A stretch of DNA of 64,000 nucleotides from positions 10,682,001-10,746,000 of the forward strand of contig NC_061468.1 of assembly GCF_022581195.2 (NCBI RefSeq). The letters run 5' to 3'. Positions 35,001 to 47,000 of this stretch are shown here, piece by piece; position 1 is the stretch's first letter, and each line of letters starts with the position of its first letter. The position numbers and the translations under genes were made by a program. This stretch comes from Helicoverpa zea. Taxonomy: Eukaryota; Arthropoda; Insecta; Lepidoptera; Noctuidae. The notes below the pieces were generated by a model. It had not been told where the DNA came from. It did not search any database and saw only the letters and a list, made by a program, of their open reading frames with translations.

Positions 35001-38000
35001 TTTCTAGTGGCTTACTATAAGTAGCTAAGTTTCATCCAATCGGTTGAGCCGTTTTTAAAGCGTAACAAACAAGAAACATTCTCATTTTAAATATTATATT
35101 ATCTAGGATCGCTGTTTAATCTCCAGCAATGACAATGGAATGTAGCTTTCACGATTAGAAACTCGTCAGCGCTATTTTGAAACCGCATTTTGTCACTGTG
35201 TTCGGTAATTTTGACATTGAATGTAATTTGTAACGGTTTGATAATTGCCGTATTTAAATAAATAAAGGAGAATAAAAATAATTGAAGGTCAATTTATAAT
35301 GTCAATTATGATTGGGGTATAAATCTAGATTATGAAAAAATTAAAACTAATATTATCTTATTACATTCTCTTTTGCAACCAATTCCATATTTGTACAAAC
35401 AAGTTACTGACGTATGGTTTCTCTCTATATTCTTCTAAATTCAAAAAATATGCATGAAGTAAAAATTGTCTTCAAATAAACAAATCGCGACCCAAAACAG
35501 TCCTGGCTGGCCACCGCGCCCCAGGCTGAATAACCAAGTTTAATTTGCATCAATATTTAATTGATATGTATGGAAGAAGACATGCGATCTCAAATAATTG
35601 ATTGACGAATGAATATGATGATGATGAACTTTAACTTTTGGTTTCACAGGTCTCATAGACTAACACAAACTTCAAGCAGCTTTTATCAGGCATACACCAT
35701 TAACTATCCGATAACTAACTGACACATTATCAGTACCCAGTGAATCCTTTGTTACAGAATCTATCGATCCAAGAGTTCCCTTACTACGAGAGAGCGGTGA
35801 ACACGGATGTGGCCATCGTCTGTATATTATTGCAAGTGCTGTGCTGGCTGTCTCTAATGCTGACCTTCGTGTTCCTCATGTGCAGGCTCTTGGAGGAACG
35901 GTCTTCTGGCATACAGGTGAGTACAGCCCCTGGTAATGCAAAATGCAGGGCTTCATGACACTTAGGTCCGAGAAACAAGCGATACTGGTCTTTTAAGTAT
36001 GTAGTTAAAGTTTGAAATTATTTCACACTGAAAAGGCCTAACACTAAGGATAAACAATTTTGACACGTAACACCTGGCTAGTACTAAAGACGCTTGGACT
36101 CGAATTCCGGGTAGGGCTGAAATTACTTTGTGAGTTTTGATTAAGATACATAAAGTAGCCCGGAATCCGAAACTTGGTGGCAATACACCCATGAATCGGA
36201 GAGCACTTAAGGCATGTCGGTCCTGTGTCTGTGTCACTTTCTGGTCGTGTCGGATTGCTGTCCCATCGGGATCATATTATGGGGGTGAGGAAATAGAGAG
36301 TGCACCTATGTCTACGTAAATGCTTTTGGGCAGTAAATCCATCTCAACTGAGAACACAATATGAGGGGCCGACAATAACTGGCCGTTACGTCATTACATT
36401 TTTCTCTCCAGCTTTTATTTTATTTATTATTTTAAATAAATGCTCTACTAATAAAATTATATTTTTCAGGAACTGATGAAGATGGTAGGCGTTTCCCTCA
36501 ACACTCTAGGCGTCACACACTTTCTGAACATCTTGCCATGCGGTCTGGTATTCGCCATAGTCGGTAGCGTGCTGCTCAAAGTGACTCCTCAGCCGTTGAT
36601 ACCGCATACCAATGGCTTCCTCATATTCTTGATGTTGATACTGTACTTTAATAGTGTCGTGGCCTTGGCTTTTGCGTGCAGTTATATTTCTAAAGGCAGT
36701 AAGTGTATTTTATATTATTTTAGTTGAAATAGATGATAATAAGTTTTGGAGCAATTCGACCTTTATAGCATCATCATAAAATGTCGTCGGTAGCATAATT
36801 ATAATATTTTTTTTTAACTAAATATTAAATTGACCACAAAATTGTAACTCTAAAAAATATTACATTGGTTATAAAATTGTAGGACAACATTACACAAAAC
36901 ACTTAAATAAAATTTAACAACGGAAGCACAGTGACGGAAAACCGTCCCATTTTTTTTAATGACTAAGTGGATTCAATTATGGAATCAGGCTTACGGAAAT
37001 CCATGACATAGGAAAAATGTGTACTCCCGAAATTAAAGCTACATATTTTTCCTAACATTTTCATCAATCACATGATCCTCGTAATTAGTCAAGACATTTT
37101 ATTTAACCGACCGAAAAATGGTAGGTTCTCAATCCAAATATTTATTTTTCCCCAGCACATTACGCGGCAACTCTATCAGTTTTGGCGTATATACTGCTTT
37201 GGATCCCGACGCGCGTGGCTTCGGAACATAATATTTCTCCGGCCCTCACCTTGCTGACGGGCTTCTTTCCTCATGCACCCATGTACTGGTTTTGGGATGA
37301 AGTGGCGAATATCGAGATGTTTGGTGAGTAGTATACTACTTTTAAAGCAAGATATTTTTTGGCTGGCGGGGCCTGCCCGGATGTTTAGCGCATCTCGTAT
37401 AAAATCTTAATCAAACACATCTTAATTTGATCTGCACATCACAACACATCATTTTCATATAAATAGCGAAATTATGTCGCACCAGCTGTTGTTTCGTCCT
37501 GACTGACGTGAAGTCTAATGTAATTCATACCAAAATATAGCGGCTCCAAATATGATTCGCTCTGCAGAAACAATTTTAGAAAGCTCGGAAATTTGCCCTA
37601 AACCGCCATAAACTTTGGCGTTAACAATATCAATGTTAAAAAAAAAATCATTCATTTTAAGGTACCGGTATAATCTTCAAGAACATAGCAACACGACACG
37701 ACAAAGTGTCAGTGGCCATAAGCTTTTTCTTCCTGATTCTTCAATCAGCGTTGTATTACGTGTTCGCTTGGTATCTGTCGCTCGTACGACCCGGACGATA
37801 CGGACAGGCTTTACCTTGGAACTTCCCCTTCAAGGTACGTGGTAATGTAGAATTTAGAATATAGTTGTTTAAGTGACATAATTATAGTTTTTAAGTGTAT
37901 GTTGCACGGACGGAGGTATTCAGGGTCTGATAGCGCAAAGTTAGTCGACAATGCTTGATTTTATTGTTCATGTCTTCTCTTTATAAGAAGGGGTCTTTAG

Positions 38001-41000
38001 GTATACAGCAGGAGCCTGTTGTCACAGAATGTAGGGTATATAGGTTTGTAAGGTTGGCACGCAAGCACTACAAATATTTGGAGTAAATGAGAGAAGTGAA
38101 GAGAGAGATTTTAGAGAATAACATAAATGATGTGTTTAAGATAATTACAGAATTTTCATGGGTTGCATTAACAATCGTATCGTATCGACTTTGACTTTTT
38201 ACACGAAGAATCGGAGTGGTATAAATACTTTAATTATCACTGAGATTTTTTACGTAACTCATAGTTGTGTAAAATTGACTAATTCAAAAACATTGTAGTC
38301 AATTTAAATGAAAAAAATAAAGATCCAAATACTCTAATCGAAAAGAAAGTTGATACAATTTCAGCGCAAACCCAAGATACGACCTAAAATAAAGAAACCC
38401 CTTAAAGTGGACGATAAGAAAGTGGGCGACGATATGAACGGGGGTGACTACCAACTACCCGTGTTCGCCCGGACTGAGTACCACTGGGAGGGTAGGCATA
38501 TTCGCCCGAGAGTCAGTAGAGCAGTCGGCAGTGACAGGGTCAATCGGTTCACTCAAGTCTATCGTACTGATGTTAGTACAATTTGTATTCAATTTCCAGT
38601 ATGTAATAATTAGTAGACCCATACATAATACTCTCAGTAGAAGTAACTAAAGCGTTGCTAGGCGACGGGATGTCCCGTATATTTGGATGTCCAAAATCGC
38701 CTTGAATACTGGTTTTAGTCAGTACTCAGCGGAAAAATGGATGAATTGATGCGTATTTGTACAATGAAGCGTTGATTATTTCAAGTTACAAATGATCTGT
38801 AATACCTAGTGTTAGTGTGTAATTTTGTTACCCTTAGCATAGTAGTAGCTTAGAAATAATATTAAGATTTTTTGACGACTTTATGTACGAACCTATTATT
38901 TGTTTTATTTTTTGTGATCGACCCTCATGTGTATCTCTCTCTTTGCTTCTACAAGAACTAACATTGTAACCTTAAAATAATTTTCCCTTCAGGCGTCCTA
39001 CTGGAGGAACAAGAACGAGGTGAGACCTGATGGTGACGATGAGGAAGAAGATCCGATAGCTCACGACCCTCGGTACTTCGAGACTGCACCCTCCCATATG
39101 GATGTCGGCATTAAAATCGTCAATGTTTCTAAGGTAAGCTAGTAGAAAAGGAAGTAAATCTTCTTTATGGATATTTGGCAAAAGTTGCGAAGTTATAACC
39201 ATATCGATTTTGGGAGATTTGCATTGACCGATCTTGTCAAAGATGACCAGTCTTAACAGAGCGTATTGGGTTGCCTAGGTTCCTGGGATGATGAAGTCGG
39301 ATAGGCAGTCGCTCCATGTGAAACACTGATACTCAGCTGTATATACATAGGTAGACTAGAAGCCGACCCCATAGCTGGGAAAAGGCTCGGCAGATGATGA
39401 TTATTCTTCCCTTCAGAAGATGATGATGGTTTTCAACTGTGCACAAACTGAGCTTTTTTTCTCCAGGTGTTCGCGAAGCAGGTGGCATTACGTAATGTCT
39501 CCCTAGAGGTGTATAAAGGAGAGATCACAGTGCTGCTGGGACACAACGGTGCTGGCAAGACTACCCTCATGTCTATTATCACAGGTAATTCAAGATATCT
39601 ATGTAATCGAATTGTTTATTTGTGTTTTGTGAAAAAAAGTTTTGCATCTTGTTGTTTTATGAAATAAGCAAGCTAGCTTTCGCGGTTAAATCTCTTAATA
39701 TTATAAAGCTGTTTTATTTTGTTTGACTTGAATGCCTTCATCTCAGGAACTAGAGATCCGATTTAGGGCTTTCAATACCGGTATTACGGGATCCCGTAAT
39801 ACCGTGATCACGGATATAATTTTGGTCTTTTTTCAATACCGGTATTGACGAGCCAATACCGTGATTACGGTATTACAATCTTTTTATAATTTTAATTATT
39901 GTGGTTAGTTGTAATAAGTAGCAGGAAGTAGTATTAAATAAGATAAATAACTACGTACTCGTAAGATGTCATCATCATCCTCCGAGCCTTTTTCCGCCAA
40001 TCTACTTGGCAACGCTGCAGGGACTCCAGAACAGACCAGATTTCAACCGAGTCAAAGGCCTACTCATAGTCCACAAATGCTAGACACAAGGGCTGATTAT
40101 ACTTTTCGGTCTTCCGTATAATCTGCCGCACTGTGTGGATGTTATCTATGGTGCCGTATCCGCTCCGAAACCCATCCTGCTCCGGTAGTTGGAATTCGTC
40201 GAGTCTTCGCGCATGTCGGTTCGTGATCACTCTTGAGAACAGCTTATATACGTGGCTTAGGAGGGAAATGGGTCGATAGTTCTTCAGCAGGGTTTTGTCT
40301 CCCTTTTTGAAGAACAGGACGACAACACTCCTACTCCACGCCTCTGGAGTTCTCCCTTCAAACAGAACGGCGTTAAAAAGCTTCTGGAGCTCCCCCAGTA
40401 CGGGCTTACCTCCTTTTAATAGCTCTGTTGTAATGCCATCTTCGCCAAGGGCTTTTCCATTTTTGAGCTGTCTCAGAGCGATCTCGATTTCGCCACTGCT
40501 GACTTCTGGCAAGTCTTCGGTGAAATGGCGCGTTAATGCGGCTCTAGAATCCTCATTTCCGGGATCAGGTCGAGATGCATGCGATGCGTATAACCGGCCA
40601 TAGAAGTTTTCCACTTCCGAAAGGACTGCCGGCACCGAAGAAATGACTTCTCCACTTGTTGTGGTCAGCTTCGTCAAGTGGCTTCTTCCAAGAGATTGTA
40701 CGAACACCTTTGACCCCCGATTTAGCTCAATTGCTCTTTCAATGTCAAGAGTATTGGAGCACCGGAGGTCGTATCGTACGTGCTTGTTGGTCTCTTGGTT
40801 TCGAGCCCGCTTAGCTGACGAAGTGACAGGCGGGTTTTCACGTCGTTTCTTCATAAGCCCTAATGTCTCTTCCGAAAGCTTTGATTTCTTGCCCTTACGC
40901 TGCCTGTTACAGAATCTCGAACCTTCTTCCCGGAGGATCCGAAACATATATTTGTGGTTCTGGTTAACGTCTGTTGTGGTCTCCACGGCGGCAAATCGGT

Positions 41001-44000
41001 TCTCCAAATTTGACAGGAACGTTTCAGATCCTGAAATGGTTTGGAGCAGTGTTGGTCGGAGCCTGGCCTTCATCAGACGGAAAGTTCGGTCTTGAAGTTG
41101 ATATTCAGAGAGCCTCGGACAAGTGTCTTAGTCGGTATTAAACCTATTGATCACGGAGACGTCTCAGACTATGTGCTTCTTGTTCATCATGATGAAGTCA
41201 ATCTTATTTTTACTCATAGTGTCGTGGCTATGATTGAACGCTTTTTGAAACTAAAGGATTGTGTTTTAAAAGTTTTAATCGATCTAAAATTAAACTCCGA
41301 TTTCGACTTAGACGAATTCGATTTGACAATATTAAAAAATATTTACAACAGCCTTTCTGAAGTCATGTAGTCAAAGCAACTGTATTAGAAATTTGTAAAT
41401 GGGATGCCAATTTACTAAAAGCGGATATTGCGCTAAAAAATGACTTAAGCCAAAATCTTGCAAAAGCACTTCGAAGACGCATAAACGAGCTATCTGGAGT
41501 ATTGCAATATTTGCATGACCGACAATACCGTGATCACGTGATCACGGTATTGAAATTTCTAATACCGGTATTGATACCGGTATTGAAAAAATCCGGTATT
41601 TGAAAGCCCTAATCCGATTCCAAAAATTCTTTGAGTTTTAGATAGCCCTTTTATCAAGGAAGACTGCAGGATACTTTTTATCCTGGTGCGAAGTAGTTGA
41701 CACGGAACGAAACTAAACGAAAATTAAGCCGTTGGCGAAAACTAGTAATATTGTGAATTGTCCTCAGGAATGACAAGTGCCACAGAAGGCAAAGTGTACG
41801 TGAACGGCAAAGACACGGTCACACAGCGCGATGAAGTGCGACAGAACATAGGCCTCTGTCCACAACACAACCTCTTCTTCCCCAACCTTACTGTGCAACA
41901 GCATATCATGTTCTTCACGCTGGTAAGTTTTGTATACTCTTCTGGGAATGAGAAGATGATATAAAATATTGGTTTTGGCTTCAGTCTGCGACCATATAGT
42001 AAATGTAGCTGTTCACCTTCATTTATATCAATTTTAAACTCTGCATCGTGCAGGAGTTTTGCTGTGCACGAGTTCGATTCTCAGGTCGGACCGAAATAGC
42101 TTCTTGAGTTTTTAGAAATTTTCACTAAAGTAACCTGTGCTCTGGAGAGCACATACATGTCGATCTTGATTTTGATATCTTTTGGTGTCATATCAGATTA
42201 CCGTCCCATACACGTATGTATTGCACGTACACTTGTACACTATATTATCCTGTGCACTTAGCCAGCACAGCACTTGCTCTTGCACAGCAGTCGTGTCCAA
42301 ACATAGACGCTGCAATTACTAACCATATCGCTCATGTAGTGGTCAAAAGGGGATGCTTGTGGGTGCTGTCCTTTTATAATTATTTACGTTAAAAATTAAG
42401 TTTTAAATAATGACCATCTTTCAGCTTAAACGCGGCTCATACAAACAAGCACTCGAGTCATCCGTAACCCTGGCAACACGACTAGGACTTCGCGACAAGC
42501 TTCACGCGCAGGCACACGAGCTGTCGGGCGGCATGAAGCGCCGCGCCCAGCTGGCATGTGCCTTAGCCGGCGGTGCCAGTGTGCTGGTGTTAGACGAACC
42601 CACCTCCGGACTCGATGTGGAGACCAGGAGGGAGCTATGGGACCTGTTGCTGGTGAGTTATATAAGCAACCAGGGGTGACCACGACCCGGAAGAGGCAGT
42701 TAGGGCAGTCAGAGAGGTCAGTAGAGGCAAATGCCTCGCCCAAGTTCATCTAGTGGGCCCCCCACTTTGTCCAGCAGTTTTTGGGAGATGACGACGAGTC
42801 TGTAATGAGAAAATACGCTGCGCCGACAGTTTAAATAAAAAAAATGCTGGCTTTATGTTAATATACCTCGAATATCAGACATAAAAAACAACGGTTCATG
42901 ACAAATATCATCGTTATTCCCCGCAGGCTTTGAGAGGCGAGCGCACGGTGCTGCTGACGACGCACTTCATGGAGGAGGCGGACGCGCTGGGCGACCGCGT
43001 CGCCGCGCTGCATCTCGGGAAGCTGCGCTGCTTCGCTAGCTCCATGCATCTCAAGAAGGCTGTCGGTCAGTACATAATAATGTTATAACTGGACAAAAAT
43101 ACGAAAGACAATGTGTCCCCATAAATCTGAGAAAATAGATAATGTAATGTAAGACATAAATACCAAGGGTCAATGTGTCCCTAAGATATGCGAAAATAGA
43201 TAAAACATAAGATATGATAGCTATGACAGAACTAAAAACAAGTTCACCACAAAATAAGTTATACTCTTCGAAACTAATGTAAAGAGAAAAAAAAACAGTT
43301 GTTTGTTTGTAACGTAAATGCTCTGATTCAAAAAAATCTGTCACTGTTGAGAAGTTACACTATCCCCAAGTGAAGAAGCTGCACTATCCCCAAGTGAAGA
43401 AGCTGCACTATCCCCAAGTGAAGAAGCTGCACTATCCCCAAGTGAAGAAGCTGCACTATCCCCAAGTGAAGAAGCTGCACTATCCCCAAGTAACCTCGGC
43501 TATATTTTATATGAGTGTGGTAAGAAGTTTCCTCAACCTGAAACCGTGAGAAACAGCTGGTCACTAATACAACTAGAATATACAGGAATGAATTTTATCC
43601 AGTGCGTAAACTTTGTCAACTTATAGTTATAGTTCGGCCATTCAGAGAATGCGTTCCTGACACGTCGCGATTGAACTGACGACGTAACTTTGCAATGGCG
43701 TTGCAGTTACGATAAAAATATTTTTGCTGGTTGTTTACCGTTTTAACAATTGAGGAGCATTAAAACAACATTATTATATCAATAATCAATGAATGTTATA
43801 ATTTTGTGCCAAACTGAGTGTCAAATAACTTGGTAAACAATATTTTTCTAAATCTATACTGCGCTATTACAAGGTTATGTCAGCGGTTTATATTTTGTAG
43901 TGCTGTGCTAAAAATAACAGGCAAGTATCGTAATCTGTTCTTATACAGTTATAATATAAAATAATACGTTTTGATTTTCTTTTTAAGAATTGGAAAATAA

Positions 44001-47000
44001 TGGACTATAAGACTTAATTATAACGTTTATGAAATATAAAAATAAAACTATGACCAAACCGCATTTTTATACTTAGATTAAAAATGGTAACCCCAAATGG
44101 CGTTATGGGCCGCCATTTTGTGACGCTAAAACAGTCGTCCGTTGTCGTTTCGTGCGCATAGACCACGTTTTTCAAGTGTTTTCGATCTGTTTTTATTTGA
44201 TTACCCGGCTTTTGTTAGACCGAGATATCAGGATTGATTCTGTTATTGATAATAATATAATTATACATGTAGGCGAAGATGATGATGAAGACACCACCTC
44301 CTCAAGCAAATCGGAGTCTGATTAATATTCTGTTCGCACATTCAATTCAATGTACTTGTAACAAAGAATAAATAAAACAATTTTATTATATGAATATTAC
44401 CTTTTTTTGGTTTCCACTTAAATAACTAAAATATAAAACAAATGATTCCGCCAATTTAAAACGAAAATAATCTTAAAATAATGCGGCGGTTCATTTTGAA
44501 GGAACGGTAACGAACTCAGTGTTATGTTGTGCCCATCACTATAGTTCGGCCATTCAGAGAATGCGTTCCTGACACGTCGCGATTGAACTGACGACGTAAT
44601 AACATTCATTGATTATTGATATAATAATGTTGTTTTAATGCTCCTCAATTGTTAAAACGGTAAACAACCAGCAAAAATATTTTTATCGTAACTGCAACGC
44701 CATTGCAAAGTTACGTCGTCAGTTCAATCGCGACGTGTCAGGAACGCATTCTCTGAATGGCCGAACTATAGTCGTGACTAACTGATAGGTGTCAGGAACG
44801 CATTCTCTGAACGGCCGAAGTATAAATATGTTTTATAGATTCGTATATTTTTATTTTGTCGTGTTTTAGTACAAAAACCGACTTCCCAAAACACTAAAAA
44901 GCAAAAAAAAACTATTTTTAGGTGCATCGGCCTAGAAGTCGGTGTCTAATGGATGTTACTAAGTTAATTTTGCCACCGACTTCTAGGCCGATGCACCTAA
45001 AAATAGTTTTTTTTTGCTTTTTAGTGTTTTGGGAAGTCGGTTTAATTTTTTTGTAAAAAAGTTTTTTATTTAAAGCTTTTCAGTGATACGAATAGTTGTC
45101 ACTATCCATACAAGTGAGAAGTTCTCATCAATACAAAGAATATAAGTCCAAATACGAGGTATTTTACATATTCAGTTGTCGAGTTCCCTCGACTTACTTT
45201 CTCTGGTCTCCATCATCAGGTCAGCTCCAAACCTTCACTGTTGCAAAGGTCTTGTCAATACAAATAATTTAAGCCCAAACACGAGGTAGTTTACATATTC
45301 AGTTGTCGAGTTCCCTCGACCCTCTCTGGTCTCCATCATCAGGTCAGCTCCAAATCTTCACAGTTGAATAGTGCTTTTAGGCGTACACCTGAGTGTCAAG
45401 TTTTTACCCTATGTATGCCTACAACTTTCGAAGGTTGCCCTCGATTTCTCAGGGTTTCCATCATCAGATCCTGACCTGATGACTATGGGACCACCTCGGG
45501 AGTATATCCTATCAAACAAAAAAAGAATCATCAAAATCGATTAATAACTGGCGGAGTAATCGCGTAACAAACATACAAAAAAAAAAAAAAAAAAAAAAAA
45601 TACGGTCGAATTGAGAACCTCCTTTTTTGAAGTCGGTTAAAAAAGAAAAGTTATTGATATCGAAAGATGTTTATTTTGTAACCGATTGTACGGTCACACT
45701 CGTCATAGTAGGCACGGCGGCAACGCGAAACCGGTTTACTGACGCGAGCGCTGCTCCAAGCGCGTAAAGAATAGTTGGTATCCATATTTTGCTGATTTTA
45801 GGGCGGACAAAAGAATGAACATTTTTTTTTTATTGACGATGCAGATATGTTCTGTTAATGATTCTGGACCACCAGTTTTTTTTTGCGCACTGCTTAAAAT
45901 TCATTCCTGTATATGGATATGAACATAGGATTAAACCAAAACTGTATTAAGCTCAAATATATTTTCTTTATTTATTTATTTTATTTTATTATATATTTTT
46001 ATTCTTCTTTCAACCCAGGCACCGGCTACCGTCTCTCCTTCACCACGATCGGAACACCAAAAGACCACGCAATCACCAAAGTAGTGACTTCCCACGTGCA
46101 CGACGCCACTCTTAAAGAGAAGACCATCAACTCGTTATCATACAACTTACCCGCGGCTGCCAGTGCGAAGTTCCCAGCACTCTTCACGGCACTCGAGTCC
46201 AAACGATCCGAGTTAGGGATCGATTCTATCGGAGTGGGCGTTTCTACGCTTGAAGAGGTGTTTTTGAAGTAAGTGGCTTCTAAGACTTTTAGGGGATTCA
46301 AAAAGGGAGAAATCAAAGTGGAATTTTGGATACGGTAGGCACTGATACTTATTCCTTCATGCGACAAATAAGTAAAAGATCTTGAGTTAATAAATATATT
46401 TCTTTTATTTTTGGTGTGAAAGTACGCTAATAGACAGTTACAGAAGCCTTGTATTTTTTTGTGTATATTTTTACTTATTTATTTTTTTGTTGAAGGTTAT
46501 GCAGCGATGTGGACACCTCAATAAGCGAAGACGAAGTGGACAACGTCCATGAACCAGGTTTGTGACTTCAATAAATTATATCGCAGGCAGTTTTGCGTGT
46601 ATTTATACACGCAAAACTGCCCTCGATAAAATAAGTTTTCAACTGGTATCTGACATATGAAATATTTTATTTAAAAACTGCAACCAACTGCAAAAAAAAT
46701 GAAACCTTACCATATTTTTATAACTAAAATAATTATTATTTCTATTTTATGGTCTTGTTACAGAAAGAACTCCAATTCGGATCACCGGTGTTCCCTTATA
46801 TTTGCGTCAACTGTACGTGTTATTGAAGCGGCAAGTCAAATTCGCCTTATACAAGAAATGGAACTTCCTTATTCTGGTTAGTATAAAAAGAGATATAAAA
46901 TATCTGCACTAGCAACTTCCTGAACTACCGGGTTCAATAAGTTGCTAGTGCAAAGGTAATTTTATCTTGACAACGTAAGCAAGATATATTCATTTACGCC

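Larger units (their letters stand above)
29705..35757. other. ABCA intron 5 (6.05 kb)
   Basis: Holds a CR1/L2-like LINE tail candidate at 30668-31130, a full SINE-A (31613-31973, minus), the Transib-like relic (32782-34702) with a second SINE-A inside, a hairpin at 34943 and a diverged repeat at 34990-35110. The remainder is AT-rich with no recognisable feature; the exon 5 to exon 6 join is in phase without extra exons. Confidence 0.6.
39764..41611. mobile_element. hAT-type transposon relic with 8-bp target duplication
   Basis: Termini TAGGGCTTTCAATACCGGTA and, inverted, TAGGGCTTTCAAATACCGGA. They are flanked by a perfect 8-bp ATCCGATT duplication (39756-39763 and 41612-41619). The subterminal regions are dense in ACCGGTATT and CGTGATCACG palindromes. 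A transposase fragment lies near the right end on the plus strand, and a LINE is nested inside. It lies in ABCA intron 11. Confidence 0.88.
43066..46018. other. ABCA intron 14 (2.95 kb)
   Basis: Contains a 24-bp minisatellite (43346-43490), the TATA-duplicating element copy 2 (43632-44820), a 69-bp-arm hairpin (44876-45042), a tandem block (45100-45400) and a poly(A) tract near 45577-45600 followed by 'cctccttttttgaagtcggtt', a phrase that recurs at about 60820. Confidence 0.6.

Noticed and set aside
40295..41095. Plus-strand ORFs opposite the LINE in the hAT relic
   Set aside because: Antisense shadows of the minus-strand reverse transcriptase frame.
42426..42753. Minus-strand and shifted plus-strand ORFs across ABCA exon 13
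   Set aside because: Shadow frames of the GC-rich NBD1 exon carrying LSGGMKRR and Walker B.
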